From: Alteribacter lacisalsi
GTDB lineage: Bacteria; Bacillota; Bacilli; Bacillales; Salisediminibacteriaceae
Direction: 5' to 3'
Length of the DNA: 64,000 nt
NCBI RefSeq assembly: GCF_003226345.1
Contig: NZ_PDOF01000003.1
Location: 62,001 to 126,000, forward strand
Part shown: one piece after another, positions 24,510 to 33,880 of the stretch
Numbering within the stretch: the stretch's first letter is position 1
Layout: the number at the start of each line of letters is the position of its first letter
Position numbers and translations under genes: made by a program
The notes under the pieces: model-generated
Databases searched by the model: none
The model's input: only the letters and a program-made list of their open reading frames with translations
Told to the model about the DNA's origin: nothing

Positions 24510-25526
24510 TCAGCAGATACTCAAGCCTTCTTTTTTCAGTGCATATGTGATCCCGTGCTGGAGTGTGGAAAAGCACCTTACATCTCCAACAATCTGATTC
24601 AGTTTTGCCATCTTCATACTGAGTGAAGGTGAAATGCCGACAAGGACGGTTTCAATCCCAAGAAGATGTGTGGCAGAGGTAAGCTGCATGATCATGGAGA
24701 GACCGTATTCGCTGATCTCTTTCTTCAGCCCGGTTAGATCAAGAAGGAGATAGCTTGCTTTATAAGAGGTAATCTCATTCACGGTCTTTTCCAGAAGCTC
24801 CTTTGAACGCATTTCATCATAATGACCGAGAAGGGGAATGACGACGACCTGGTCCAGTACAGGGATAATCGGCGAACTTATAGCCTTGATCTTTTCGGAA
24901 AGTTCCTCCGTTCTCTGCTGAACCTTTTTTTCCAGGTCTGCAATTTCCCTCTGCTCCCTGCCTCTCGCCAGTTGATGAATGTTCTGAGTTACCGTCACAT
25001 CCGAGGGGGAAAAAACAAATTCACAATAGGCTTCCCCTTCGGCCTGACTGCTTTTCACTTCATACCAGATGTTTTTATTGAAGATACCGCTGAAAAGTCC
25101 CGCAAAATGTCCTGGTATAAACGTTCCACCGTTGTCTTTATCCTGAAGTTTATTCACTCTGTACTCCCAGCTGTTTTTCATCCTCACCACAGCGACCGCC
25201 TCATCGCTGTTCATTTCCGTCACTTCAAACCTTCCCCACCCTGCCGCAGCGTATGTATCAGGCAGGTGAGCAAGCACCATCTCCGGTTCCTGACCGGAGT
25301 GAAAAAAATACTCCCCGACGATAATTCCCATCCGGTACCCGGTTGTTTCAAGCACAACGTCGGCAGCTTCTTTTCCTGAGACCTCCTCCAGAGTATCAAG
25401 AAAGGTTTTGAATGCGGAATTCAGCCAGAACAGAATCGCATCGTCCCCTTCAAACCGGAAAACACCTTTTGCTTCCTCCCAGCGGAACACAGCACCGTCC
25501 AATTCTTTTGTTTGTATAGTAGACAT
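24510..25526 (-). CDS. V4R-coiled coil-STAS protein (stressosome RsbR-like)
   Basis: A 338-residue soluble protein. Residues about 30-175 look like a V4R (4-vinyl reductase) small-molecule sensor domain (FKTFLDTLEEVSGKEAADVVLETTGYRMGI, then HLPDTYAAAGWGRFEVTEM and CEFVFSPSD). Residues about 185-215 form a coiled coil (REQREIADLEKKVQQRTEELSEK). Residues 215-335 are a STAS domain of RsbR/RsbS type (SSPIIPVLDQVVVIPLLGHYDEMRS, LLLDLTGL, VLVGISPSLSMKM). The layout is that of RsbR paralogues, which sense a signal through the N-terminal domain and feed the SigB pathway. No RsbS, RsbT or RsbU gene is adjacent. ATG 25526 follows AAAGGAG. Confidence 0.82.
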   Translation of the reverse strand: MSTIQTKELDGAVFRWEEAKGVFRFEGDDAILFWLNSAFKTFLDTLEEVSGKEAADVVLETTGYRMGIIVGEYFFHSGQEPEMVLAHLPDTYAAAGWGRFEVTEMNSDEAVAVVRMKNSWEYRVNKLQDKDNGGTFIPGHFAGLFSGIFNKNIWYEVKSSQAEGEAYCEFVFSPSDVTVTQNIHQLARGREQREIADLEKKVQQRTEELSEKIKAISSPIIPVLDQVVVIPLLGHYDEMRSKELLEKTVNEITSYKASYLLLDLTGLKKEISEYGLSMIMQLTSATHLLGIETVLVGISPSLSMKMAKLNQIVGDVRCFSTLQHGITYALKKEGLSIC

Positions 25527-25793
25527 GAGTTCAACTCCTTTCAGCTTTAATTCTGTTTTTTTTCCATCTGCCTTACTGATAAATCCACATCTTCTACTAA
25601 CTTCCTTTTTTTCTTCCTATATCCTGCCAAAGTAAAAAAGAATCGACTGTCACCGGTCGACCCTTTCCACGCTCCATAGACACTTGTATTTCGCCATTAT
25701 TCAAATTGCAAGGAAAATCGATAATATTCGACAAAACCTTCGTGGATATTTCGGTAATATTACAGGAAGTTTTTAGTTTGATAACGAGTGCAG

Positions 25794-25821
25794 TAAACCC
25801 CTTTTCTTTTATACCCGATAG
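25794..25821 (+). promoter_or_regulatory. Possible SigD-type promoter of the NlpC/P60 gene
   Basis: TAAA (25794-25797), a 16-bp spacer, then CCCGATAG (25814-25821) resembles the SigD consensus TAAA-N15-GCCGATAT (6 of 8 in the -10). It lies about 90 bp before the cell-wall hydrolase start. Several Bacillus autolysins are SigD-dependent. Confidence 0.45.
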
Positions 25822-25908
25822 AGAGTAAGATAAAACCTGTGAAAGAGACAAATAGAAACAGAGAGAAAAAATACCATACACATAAAAAAAAAGGGAGAGG
25901 GATTTATT

Positions 25909-26580
25909 ATGAAAAAGGTCATCATGAGTGTAGTTCTTGCAGGAGGACTTTTCGTAGCACCAACAATGGCAGATGCATCAATGAGCATGTGGGATCGTGG
26001 AAGTGATGTTAAAGAACTTCAGACAACACTTAATGAAGAAGGGTTTAACAGCGGTACTGCTGACGGGGTATTTGGTCCAATTACTCGCGGAGCTGTACAG
26101 GCTTATCAGCTTAACAACGGTATCTCCAGCCCGTCAGGTAACTTCTACGGTGTAGCAGGTCCATCGACACTGAGCTCACTCGGTCTTGGCGGTTCATCTT
26201 CTTCACCAACTGTAGCAGGTGTGAGCACAGGAAGCGCATCTGGCGTAATCGGTACAGCTCGCGGATACATCGGATCACCATATCAGTGGGGCGGAACATC
26301 TGCATCTGGTTTTGACTGCAGCGGTTTTGTACAGACTGTTTACGCACAGCATGGTAAACAGCTTCCAAGATCCGTATCTCAAATGTGGAGTGCAACAAGC
26401 CCGGTTTCAAACCCGCAGGCTGGCGATCTCGTATTCTTTGAAACACGTACAGGTCCATCCCACGTGGGAATTTACATCGGGAACAATGAATTTATCCACT
26501 CCGGCGCATCTACAGGCGTAACAGTAACGAGCATGAACAACTCATACTGGAGCAACGCTTACCTCGGTGCACGCCGTTAA
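25909..26580 (+). CDS. Secreted NlpC/P60 peptidoglycan hydrolase with PG-binding domain
   Basis: A 223-residue exported enzyme. Residues 1-24 are a signal peptide (cut near MADA-S). Residues about 27-85 are a type-1 peptidoglycan-binding repeat (DRGSDVKELQTTLNEEGFNSG, TADGVFGPITRGAV). After a Ser/Gly linker, residues 110-223 form the NlpC/P60 domain with the catalytic Cys in FDCSGFVQTVY and His residues in PSHVGIYIG and FIHSG. It should cut peptide cross-bridges (D-gamma-Glu-mDAP type). ATG 25909 follows GGGAGAGGG. It is a single gene ended by a strong hairpin. Confidence 0.93.
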   Translation: MKKVIMSVVLAGGLFVAPTMADASMSMWDRGSDVKELQTTLNEEGFNSGTADGVFGPITRGAVQAYQLNNGISSPSGNFYGVAGPSTLSSLGLGGSSSSPTVAGVSTGSASGVIGTARGYIGSPYQWGGTSASGFDCSGFVQTVYAQHGKQLPRSVSQMWSATSPVSNPQAGDLVFFETRTGPSHVGIYIGNNEFIHSGASTGVTVTSMNNSYWSNAYLGARR

Positions 26581-26602
26581 TTGATTTTCACATAGAACAT
26601 AT

Positions 26603-26631
26603 AAGCTGCAGAGAAAACCTCTCTGCAGCTT
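26603..26631 (+). terminator. Terminator after the NlpC/P60 gene
   Basis: Stem AGCTGCAGAGA / TCTCTGCAGCT followed by TTTTTTA. Confidence 0.88.
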
Positions 26632-26644
26632 TTTTATGCTTTTA

Positions 26645-27394
26645 TTAATGTTCGTAGATCATTTTCCTCGTCATTCCGCCATCAACGACTATATTTTCCC
26701 CATTTACAAAATCATTATCAGGATCGGTTAGAAAAAGACATACACGCAGGATATCCCCCGGTGTTCCAACTCTTCCGGAAGGATGCTGTTCGTGATCAAT
26801 ATCCCGCAGCTTTTCCCGATCTCCTGTATGGATCCACCCCGGAGAAACAGCGTTCACCCGGATCCTGTCTTCCGCAAGCGAGGCCGCAAAGGCATGAGTC
26901 AGCCCGATAATGCCGCCTTTTGATGCGGCATAGGCTTCGGAATGGGGTTCACTCATGAGCGCTCTTGTAGACGCGATATTCACGACTGACCCTCCCATAC
27001 CGTGTTTCTTCATATATCCAGCTGCTTCTTTCGTGCATAGAAACACGCTTTTCAAATTTGAGCCGAGTACATCATCCCAATCTGCTGCGGAAAAATCAAA
27101 AGGGTCACGGAATACGGACTTTCCGGCGTTATTAATGAGGAGGTCTATCGTACCGAACTGCTCCTCGGCTTTTTTCATCAGGTTTATGACCTCTTCCTCG
27201 CGGCTCACATCAGTCTGAATGAACTGGGCTTTGCCATTATTTTCGCGTATCCCGGCTGCATTGTTTTCACCATTCTGTGCATCGGTATCGGCCAGAACTA
27301 CACTGGCTCCCTCCTCCGCGTATCCTCTTGCAAGGACAGCCCCGATTCCGTTTGCTGCTCCGGTGATGACGATCGTTTTGTCTGTGTAAGTCAT
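26645..27394 (-). CDS. Short-chain dehydrogenase/reductase
   Basis: A 249-residue classical SDR. Cofactor motif TGAANGIG, NNAGKS, catalytic Ser in NIASTRA, and the YAASK pair (Tyr and Lys), followed by VSPGWIHT. An Asp after the second strand (LADTD) suggests NAD(H) preference. The C-terminus ends GENIVVDGGMTRKM as in glucose-dehydrogenase-like SDRs. The substrate is not predictable. An SDR (yvaG) also lies near ssrA in B. subtilis, so this may be its counterpart. Confidence 0.88.
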   Translation of the reverse strand: MTYTDKTIVITGAANGIGAVLARGYAEEGASVVLADTDAQNGENNAAGIRENNGKAQFIQTDVSREEEVINLMKKAEEQFGTIDLLINNAGKSVFRDPFDFSAADWDDVLGSNLKSVFLCTKEAAGYMKKHGMGGSVVNIASTRALMSEPHSEAYAASKGGIIGLTHAFAASLAEDRIRVNAVSPGWIHTGDREKLRDIDHEQHPSGRVGTPGDILRVCLFLTDPDNDFVNGENIVVDGGMTRKMIYEH

Positions 27395-27450
27395 TGGCTC
27401 ACTCCTTATGTTTGAGAAAAATTGATTTTATCAGCTAAATATATATTATA

Positions 27451-27516
27451 TTCGCGATAATTCGAACTAAACCGCTAATTATAAGGTATATCCGCGATAA
27501 TCCAGAAATATCCGCT
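27451..27516 (-). repeat. Two AT-rich AGCGGATA...TCGCGGATA repeat units
   Basis: On the minus strand, AGCGGATATTTCTGGATTATCGCGGA (27491-27516) and TAGCGGTTTAGTTCGAATTATCGCGAA (27451-27477) are diverged copies of one unit, with a partial TAGCTGATA further on. A related unit lies at 52777. The surrounding gap 27395-27640 shows no gene. Confidence 0.6.
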
Positions 27517-27644
27517 CTACGCGAAACTATCACCCATTACCAACTCTATACCCTTTATTCACTTAACTCTGCACATTTGATGCCGAACAAAATCTGCTTT
27601 TGAGAAACACGGAGCTGCGTGTGGCAGCAATCCTTTCCCAAAAC

Positions 27645-27679
27645 AACAAAAAAGCCCTCCATAATTAATCCGGAGGGCA
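27645..27679 (-). terminator. Terminator of tmRNA
   Basis: Minus-strand stem GCCCTCC / GGAGGGC (27654-27679) followed by a run of T, just beyond the CCA end of tmRNA. Confidence 0.88.
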
Positions 27680-27693
27680 TTACTGTTATGTAT

Positions 27694-28058
27694 TGGTGGA
27701 GACGGTGGGAATCGAACCCACGTCCAGAGATAACGACACCTAAGCGTCTACGAGTGTAGTCAGTTTATTGGAATTTCGCCGTCACTTCAGCCAGCTGACA
27801 GGCTTCCGTGAGGCTATCCTGGTTGATCTCTTCCTTTTGTCCTCAGGCGGTGGACGCAAGGCGTATCCCACTATAAGTGAGTCCCTGATCCTTCACATGG
27901 GCGATGAAGGGAGGAACCGCATGAAGCAGTTGTTACGCTGCTAGTGCGAAGTTGTTTTCTTCTTTGCCAACTATAGGCGATGAGCGTTTTATACGAGGAC
28001 ACTCAGCTCGACTCGCAACTTAAGCTCGACCTATCCCTGTCGAATCCAGAACGTCCCC
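27694..28058 (-). ncRNA. ssrA: Transfer-messenger RNA (tmRNA)
   Basis: A 365-nt RNA. The minus strand opens GGGGACGTTCTGGATTCGAC (acceptor 5' side and D-like region) and ends with the T-loop GTTCGATTCCC and acceptor ...GTCTCCACCA. The internal tag frame (27968 to 27933) reads GKEENNFALAA then TAA, ending in the usual ALAA proteolysis signal. tmRNA rescues stalled ribosomes with SmpB, encoded immediately upstream. Some tmRNA 5' processing is needed, as the promoter lies about 90 bp further up. Confidence 0.97.
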
Positions 28059-28154
28059 ATGTAATGGGAAAGCTGGAGAAACAGAAACAGATGCTATTCT
28101 GTTTTGGTTTTCAGCGCCGTCAGGAGACCACCATCTCTCCGTCTGACAACTACT

Positions 28155-28182
28155 ATTATAACACACCGTCATTTCCGGTCAA
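28155..28182 (-). promoter_or_regulatory. tmRNA promoter
   Basis: Minus-strand TTGACC (28177-28182), 16-bp spacer, TATAAT (28155-28160). Its start point lies about 90 nt before the mature tmRNA 5' end, so a precursor leader is expected. Confidence 0.7.
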
Positions 28183-28223
28183 ATGGTAAAGCCATCCGCT
28201 GGTGGCAGAGGCTTCTTCATTTA

Positions 28224-28688
28224 TTACCGGCCGAGCTGATGATCTTTAAATGCCCGCTCGATATCCCGCTTTGCGGCTTTTTCCTTCAAATCATGCCGCT
28301 TGTCGAACTTCTTTTTCCCTTTTCCGAGACCAACGAGAATTTTAGCGTACCCGTTTTTCAGATATACCTTAAGAGGAACAAGAGTGTAGCCTTTTTCCTT
28401 CGTATGACCGATCAGCTGACTGATCTGTTTTTTATGAAGTAGAAGCTTCCGCGTTCTCACAGGATCATGATTATAGCGGTTTCCCTGTTCATAATGGCTG
28501 ATATGCATATTATGAACCCAGGCTTCACCATTACTGACCCGTGCAAACGAGTCCTTCAGGTTGATCCGTCCTGCACGTATGGACTTGATTTCCGTCCCTG
28601 TCAGAACCATCCCTGCTTCATACGTTTCTTCAATATGATAATCGTGCCGTGCTTTTTTATTTTGTGCAACCAGTTTTCCGTTTGCCAT
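28224..28688 (-). CDS. smpB: SsrA-binding protein SmpB
   Basis: A 154-residue partner of tmRNA in ribosome rescue. Typical segments: [29 protein letters not shown] at the N-terminus, [22 protein letters not shown] in the OB-fold, and the basic C-terminal tail [28 protein letters not shown] 28688 follows AAAGGATG; the longer frame to 28799 has no such site. Just upstream of ssrA on the same strand. Confidence 0.97.
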   Translation of the reverse strand: MANGKLVAQNKKARHDYHIEETYEAGMVLTGTEIKSIRAGRINLKDSFARVSNGEAWVHNMHISHYEQGNRYNHDPVRTRKLLLHKKQISQLIGHTKEKGYTLVPLKVYLKNGYAKILVGLGKGKKKFDKRHDLKEKAAKRDIERAFKDHQLGR

Positions 28689-28808
28689 AACTTTGCATCC
28701 TTTCGCGCATCCTTCGATTTCTTTATCATACCAGACAAATGGCTGGTAGTTCAATAAATGCAGGAAGGGAACAGCGTGAGGGCCGTACCCTGTCTGCACT
28801 TAGCCTGA

Positions 28809-29144
28809 TCAATTCGCGTATGCAAGACAGAGTTCGCTGCAGGTCCGGCATGATTCGGCACACGCCTGACAATGGTCATGTTTGTGAGACTCACACTCCT
28901 CACCACAGCTCCTGGAGATCTCGCCGCAAAGTCTCAGGATCTCTTTCATATTCGGACTGTTTGTCAAAACGGCTTTCATTGCCATCTCACACATATCCGC
29001 ACATTCACGGTCCGAACGGATGCAGTCCCGCATATGCGCCGGGTCCTCCTCATTGAGACAGGCTTCGTAACACTGATTACAGGCGCGCAGGCAGTCCTCA
29101 AGCGCTTCGTACACTTCTTCCAGATGACCATTCATATGATTCAC
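28809..29144 (-). CDS. Cys-rich four-helix copper-binding protein (DUF326, Csp-like)
   Basis: A small helical protein with 15 Cys and several His, arranged as CxxxC, CxxC and similar repeats (CLRACNQCYEACLNE, CIRSDRECADMCEMAMK, CESHKHDHCQACAESCRTCSELC). This is the pattern of DUF326/YhjQ and the copper storage proteins Csp1/Csp3, which hold Cu(I) inside a four-helix bundle. No signal peptide, so a cytosolic Csp3-like form. GTG 29144 (after AAGGATG) is favoured; TTG 29189 would give 126 residues. It interrupts the usual smpB-rnr neighbourhood. Confidence 0.82.
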   Translation of the reverse strand: MNHMNGHLEEVYEALEDCLRACNQCYEACLNEEDPAHMRDCIRSDRECADMCEMAMKAVLTNSPNMKEILRLCGEISRSCGEECESHKHDHCQACAESCRTCSELCLAYAN

Positions 29145-29253
29145 ACTAGACACATCCTTATCTGTTTTATTGTGATCTGGTTTTATCAATTCCCGTTGTC
29201 ATGCAGTAGAAAACAGCAAAATTAACACTATTTGGGGAATGAACAGAAAAAAA

Positions 29254-29278
29254 CAGAGGAACAGACATGCTCCTCTGC
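29254..29278 (-). terminator. Terminator after rnr
   Basis: Minus-strand stem CAGAGGA / TCCTCTG with a 10-nt loop, followed by TTTTTTT. Confidence 0.8.
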
Positions 29279-29308
29279 TTACATCTGCTTAAAGCACCTC
29301 ATCGGTAA

Positions 29309-31660
29309 TCAGCGCTTATTCTTTCCTTTTTTCCCTTTCGGTGCACGTTCGTAGAAAGGCTTTCCTTTTTTCCCGCCGCCTTTACTGCTTCCGTTGCCGC
29401 GACCTTTCTTTTTGCCCTGGCGGTCGCCAAGATTCAGGCCGCCTTCCTGGTCGCCGCTTTTACCTTTTTTCCGTGGGGAGCGATTGCCGCCCTGAATGAC
29501 CTTCGGACGATCCTGCTTCTTCGCCTTCCGCTCTTTCATGCCGACGACTTCAAAGTCGATAATCCGTTCGTCCACATTTACTTTTACAACACGAACATCG
29601 ATATGATCTCCGATGCGGAACACTTTCGCAGTCCGTTCTCCGATCATGGCATACTGTTTTTCATCATAATGATAATAGTCGTCGGTAAGGTAGCTCACGT
29701 GTACGAGCCCTTCAATCGTATTCGGAAGTTCAACAAACAGCCCGAATCCTGTCACGCCGCTAATAATGCCTTCATACTCTTCACCGACCTTGTCCTCCAT
29801 GAACTGCACTTTTTTCAGTTCATCGGTTTCACGGGACGCGTCTTCGGCCTGCCGCTCCATCTGAGAGGAATGATCTGTTAAAACGGGAAGCTTTTCTTCC
29901 CAGTGGGCACGGGTTTTATCATCCGTTTTCTTTTCAAACAGATACGTCCGGATCAGCCGGTGGACAATTAAATCCGGGTATCGTCTGATTGGCGACGTAA
30001 AGTGTGTGTAGAAATCTGCAGAAAGCCCGAAGTGGCCGACATTATCAGGATCGTATTTGGCCTGACGCATGGACCTCAGCATGACCGTACTTATGACCGC
30101 TTCTTCCGGCTCCCCTTTCGCCGCATCAAGAATCTCCTGCATTGCCCGGGGATGTACCGTGTTGGCACTTCCCTTCACTACATAACCGAAGTTTGTGATG
30201 AACTCGAGAAAATGATTAAGTTTTTCTTCATCAGGATCTTCGTGAATCCGATAGACGAACGGCAGTTTCAGCCAGTGAAAATGTTCGGCTACTGTTTCGT
30301 TTGCGGCGAGCATAAATTCCTCGATCAGCTTCTCAGCCACGGAACGGTCCCGCAGTTCCACATCAACCGGCTTTCCTTCTTCGTCCACAATGACCTTCGC
30401 TTCTTTAAAATCAAAGTCAATCGCGCCGCGGTCAAATCGTTTCTTCCGTAGAATTGCCGCCAGCTCCTCCATCTGTTTGAAAAACGGAACAAGGGATTCG
30501 TACCGCTTCGTAACTTCCTCATCTTCATTCTGAAGAATCTTACGGACATCCGTATACGTCATCCGCTCTGTCGTATTAATCACGCTCTCAAAAATCTCGT
30601 GATTGACCACTTCCCCTGCCGGGCTGATTTCCATTTCGCAGCCGAGAGTCAGCCGGTCCACCTGAGGATTGAGAGAGCAGATACCGTTAGACAGACGATG
30701 GGGAATCATCGGAATAACCCGGTCCACGAGATAACAGCTGGTCGCCCGCTCGTATGCTTCCGTATCGATCGGCGAGCCTTCTTCTACATAATAAGAAACA
30801 TCGGCAATATATACCCCAAGAAGATAGTTGCCGTTATCGAGCTTTTCCACGCGGACTGCATCATCAAGATCCTTTGCGTCCGCCCCGTCGATGGTGACGA
30901 TCGTTTTATCGCGCAGATCGCGCCGATGGGTAATTTCGTCCTCACTGATCTCATCCGGAACGGAGTTGGCGTGATCGATCGTTTCCTGGGCAAATTCGCC
31001 TGGAAGGCCGTGTTTATGAATAATGGAAAGAATGTCGACCCCAGGATCATTTTTATGACCGAGGATTCCGACAACTTCTCCTTCCGCACTCATTCTGCCT
31101 TCCGGATACTTGGTAATCTGTACGACAACCTTGTGTCCGTCGACTGCGCCCCCTTCCTTATTCTTTGGAATAAAGATGTCATTGGGGATCCGCTTGTCGT
31201 CAGCCACCACAAAACCGTAGTGTTTATCATCTACATATGTACCCACCACTTCTTTGACACCGCGCTCAATAATACGAATAATCGTTCCTTCAGGCTTGGA
31301 ACCGCCGGACTTGTTGTGCAGACGGACGAGCACCGTATCTTTGTTCATGGCGCTGTTCATTTCGGAAGCCGAAATATAAACGTCATCAAAGCCCTCTCCT
31401 GTACGGACAAAGGCAAATCCCTTCTGGTGCATAATGACGGAACCTCGGACGAGATTCATCCGTTCCGGAAGCCCGTATCGGTTACTCCTGGTCCGGACAA
31501 GCTCTCCTTCCTCCTCCAGATCGTTCAGCAGTTTTACAAACGCCTTAAACTGTGAGGAATCGTCGATTTCGAGTGCTTCTTCCAGATCCTTTACGGAAAG
31601 AGGCTTGTCTGCCTGTTCCTTCATATAATTAAGTACAAATTCTTTGCTCAGTTCTGCCAT
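29309..31660 (-). CDS. rnr: Ribonuclease R
   Basis: A 783-residue processive 3'-5' exoribonuclease. N-terminal winged helix, two cold-shock domains, the RNB catalytic domain ([14 protein letters not shown] with the metal-binding Asp residues; [35 protein letters not shown]) and a C-terminal S1 domain ([21 protein letters not shown]), ending with a Lys/Gly-rich tail. Length is typical. ATG 31660 follows AAAGGAGCGG. It degrades structured RNA, and in other bacteria non-stop mRNA with tmRNA-SmpB, which are encoded close by. Confidence 0.97.
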   Translation of the reverse strand: MAELSKEFVLNYMKEQADKPLSVKDLEEALEIDDSSQFKAFVKLLNDLEEEGELVRTRSNRYGLPERMNLVRGSVIMHQKGFAFVRTGEGFDDVYISASEMNSAMNKDTVLVRLHNKSGGSKPEGTIIRIIERGVKEVVGTYVDDKHYGFVVADDKRIPNDIFIPKNKEGGAVDGHKVVVQITKYPEGRMSAEGEVVGILGHKNDPGVDILSIIHKHGLPGEFAQETIDHANSVPDEISEDEITHRRDLRDKTIVTIDGADAKDLDDAVRVEKLDNGNYLLGVYIADVSYYVEEGSPIDTEAYERATSCYLVDRVIPMIPHRLSNGICSLNPQVDRLTLGCEMEISPAGEVVNHEIFESVINTTERMTYTDVRKILQNEDEEVTKRYESLVPFFKQMEELAAILRKKRFDRGAIDFDFKEAKVIVDEEGKPVDVELRDRSVAEKLIEEFMLAANETVAEHFHWLKLPFVYRIHEDPDEEKLNHFLEFITNFGYVVKGSANTVHPRAMQEILDAAKGEPEEAVISTVMLRSMRQAKYDPDNVGHFGLSADFYTHFTSPIRRYPDLIVHRLIRTYLFEKKTDDKTRAHWEEKLPVLTDHSSQMERQAEDASRETDELKKVQFMEDKVGEEYEGIISGVTGFGLFVELPNTIEGLVHVSYLTDDYYHYDEKQYAMIGERTAKVFRIGDHIDVRVVKVNVDERIIDFEVVGMKERKAKKQDRPKVIQGGNRSPRKKGKSGDQEGGLNLGDRQGKKKGRGNGSSKGGGKKGKPFYERAPKGKKGKNKR

Positions 31661-31701
31661 TGTAACCGCTCCTTTCCCTGAAAAGTCCCGGCTGCAGTGA
31701 A

Positions 31702-32451
31702 TCAGTCGTTCCAGTCGAGACTCTCGAGAAACTGGTAAACATCCTCGTGCAGCTGATCCTTTTCTTTATCAAGTGTAATAATATGGCCGGATTCTTCGTA
31801 CCATTTCAGGTCCTTCACATCTGATTCCACTTCGTTGTAGATAATGTTTGCACTGTCTGTGTCAATCATCTCATCGTGTCTGGCCTGAACCACAAAAACA
31901 GGGGCGTAAATCATATCAACATGCTCGCGTACTTCCTGGTTCAGCTCCTGAAGTGCCTTTAACGTATTCATCGGCGTTTTCTCAAATTCCTTCATTTCAG
32001 CTTCAATCTGGTCTTCGGGCTTTTTTTCATAGCGTTTATACTTACGGGCATACTCAAGGACACCATGATACATCGTTTCTTCACTTTTGATATACATCGG
32101 CGCACACATCGGTACAATTCCCTTCACTGGTAGTGTGTACCCAAGCTTAAGGGAAAATACACCACCGAGTGACAGTCCGGCAACCGCAATTTCTTCATGC
32201 CCCATTTCCTTCAGGTAATCATACGCTTCCTGCACGTCCTTCCACCAGTCTTCGGGGCCGGTATGAACAAGTTCTTCAGGCGGCACACCATGACCTTTAT
32301 ATTGGGGTGCGTGGCACGTGTAGCCCCGCTTTTCAAGGTAGCGGCCCAGCATCCGCACGTCTGCCGAGTTACCGGTAAACCCATGCAGAAGCAGTACTGC
32401 CCGGTCTCCCCCTTTAAACGTAAATGGTTTAGGCTGTGAAATTTTCATCAT
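31702..32451 (-). CDS. est: Carboxylesterase (Est30/YvaK type)
   Basis: A 249-residue alpha/beta hydrolase. [11 protein letters not shown] forms the oxyanion region, the nucleophile is the Ser in GLSLGG, the Asp is in [13 protein letters not shown] and the His in [10 protein letters not shown]. It matches the Est30/monoacylglycerol-lipase group encoded between secG and rnr in Bacillus. ATG 32451 (or the next ATG) follows AAAGGAGAG. Confidence 0.92.
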   Translation of the reverse strand: MMKISQPKPFTFKGGDRAVLLLHGFTGNSADVRMLGRYLEKRGYTCHAPQYKGHGVPPEELVHTGPEDWWKDVQEAYDYLKEMGHEEIAVAGLSLGGVFSLKLGYTLPVKGIVPMCAPMYIKSEETMYHGVLEYARKYKRYEKKPEDQIEAEMKEFEKTPMNTLKALQELNQEVREHVDMIYAPVFVVQARHDEMIDTDSANIIYNEVESDVKDLKWYEESGHIITLDKEKDQLHEDVYQFLESLDWND

Positions 32452-32551
32452 GTTCTGTCTCTCCTTTAGCTCCATTCTTCGAAGTCAGGTTTTGCGCTTG
32501 CTTGATACAAATACGAAAGCACGCCTGACCAATAGAAAGGCATGCCTCGTT

Positions 32552-33277
32552 TTACCCCAGATCTTCCTTCTTTTCCGGCAGAACTTCGTCTTTAGCTAAA
32601 AAAGCATCGATTTCAGCCAGAAGTTCATCTTTTTCTTTTCCAAACCAGATATAGTGCCTTGCGTTTTGAACATAGTATACCCTTTTATCGTCAGATTGAA
32701 TGTGCTCGTAAAGATACTCCGCACTTTTTCTCGGCGGAACGAGTCCATCGCTTTCCCCCTGGATAATCAGGGTGGGAACGGTAATGTCCTTAAGCACGGT
32801 ACGTGCCGATCTTACTACTTTTGTGAATTCATAGGCTGCCATAATTGGCGTATCCTTCACCTTTCTACGGTAGAATTCGTAGAGATCCCGGTCAAAAACA
32901 GATCCTACAAAGCCTTCCACTGCCCAATCCTTGACGTCCATGAGGAGCTGCTTCGGGTTAAGGTAATAGGCAGAAGAACTGATCAGGATCAGCCTGTCGA
33001 CAGGATACTTGGCCGCGATAAAACTGGCCAGCATGCCGCCCATGGAAAACCCAATCACATAGACCTTTTCACATCGCTTGAGAAGTTCTTCCACAGAGAC
33101 ACAAGCCGCGTAAAGCCAATGTTTATGAGTAACCTCACGCATCCCGTTTTTCGAACCGTGACCGGGAAGATTCGGTGAATATACAAGCCATCCCTCCCGC
33201 TCCTGGAGATGCTCTGTTAAGTCCTTTACTTCATCAGGTGTACCGGAAAAACCATGCAGACATAAACATCCGATCAT
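32552..33277 (-). CDS. Alpha/beta hydrolase (YvaM-like)
   Basis: A 241-residue alpha/beta hydrolase related to the neighbouring esterase. LCLHGFSGTPDEVKDL near the start, nucleophile Ser in GFSMGG, Asp in QGESDGLVPP and the His in NARHYIWF. A distinctive Cys-rich helix (YAACVSVEELLKRCEK) precedes the nucleophile. The start MIGCLCLHG leaves almost no N-terminal extension before the first strand, normal for this group. It sits between est and secG with its own space on both sides. The substrate is unknown. Confidence 0.85.
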   Translation of the reverse strand: MIGCLCLHGFSGTPDEVKDLTEHLQEREGWLVYSPNLPGHGSKNGMREVTHKHWLYAACVSVEELLKRCEKVYVIGFSMGGMLASFIAAKYPVDRLILISSSAYYLNPKQLLMDVKDWAVEGFVGSVFDRDLYEFYRRKVKDTPIMAAYEFTKVVRSARTVLKDITVPTLIIQGESDGLVPPRKSAEYLYEHIQSDDKRVYYVQNARHYIWFGKEKDELLAEIDAFLAKDEVLPEKKEDLG

Positions 33278-33449
33278 CTGGTATCACATCCATTATGCAA
33301 GTCTTTTTCTATCATACGTAAAACCCCCTTACCATGTCACGTCACTCGCTCACTGTTTCACTGTTACTTACCTCTTTTCCCGTTCGCCGCCAGGTAAAAA
33401 CATCCAGGCTGCCTTATAGCAGGGTAACAGCTGAAGGTAAGCAGAAAAA

Positions 33450-33475
33450 AACAGCAAGGACATTGTCCTTACTGT
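33450..33475 (-). terminator. Terminator after secG
   Basis: Minus-strand stem ACAGTAAGGAC / GTCCTTGCTGT followed by TTTTTTT. Confidence 0.88.
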
Positions 33476-33490
33476 CTGCTCTTAAATGGA

Positions 33491-33721
33491 TTACATGAAA
33501 AAAGCTACGGTTAGTGTGAGTACAAAAAACAGTACACCCAGTACTACTGTTGTCTTGCTCAGCACTGCTTCCAGACCGCGTGCTTTCTGTTTACCTACCA
33601 TTTGCTCGGCACCGCCCGAGATCGCTCCGGCAAGTCCTGCACTGCGACCGGATTGCAGTAATACGACTGCAATAAGCATAATGGAGACAAGCACAAGAAG
33701 TATTGACGCAAAAGTTCCCAA
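33491..33721 (-). CDS. secG: Preprotein translocase subunit SecG
   Basis: A 76-residue two-helix subunit of the SecYEG channel. After the first helix comes VVLLQSGRSAGLAGAISGGAEQMVGKQKARGLE, the SecG hallmark, and then the second helix. I choose TTG 33721, six bases after GGAGG; this gives the same length as B. subtilis SecG, while the ATG at 33745 or 33736 would overlap the ribosome site. Confidence 0.93.
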   Translation of the reverse strand: MGTFASILLVLVSIMLIAVVLLQSGRSAGLAGAISGGAEQMVGKQKARGLEAVLSKTTVVLGVLFFVLTLTVAFFM

Positions 33722-33880
33722 TCTCTCCACCTCCATCCGACACATAAAAGGACGTATATGCCTTGACTCGTCCCTGTAAATCTACTTTTGAGTTTATCAA
33801 ATATAGCTGCTGTACGCAACTGTATTTCGATATTCAGGATTTAAATTTTCAGACTTTTGGGACAGGGTGGAGAAGACCGG

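Noticed and set aside
25597-25881. 94-codon minus-strand frame upstream of the NlpC/P60 gene
   Set aside because: It covers the promoter region of the hydrolase gene and has no start signal.
30599-31555. 318-codon plus-strand frame opposite rnr
   Set aside because: Antisense shadow of rnr with no initiation signal.
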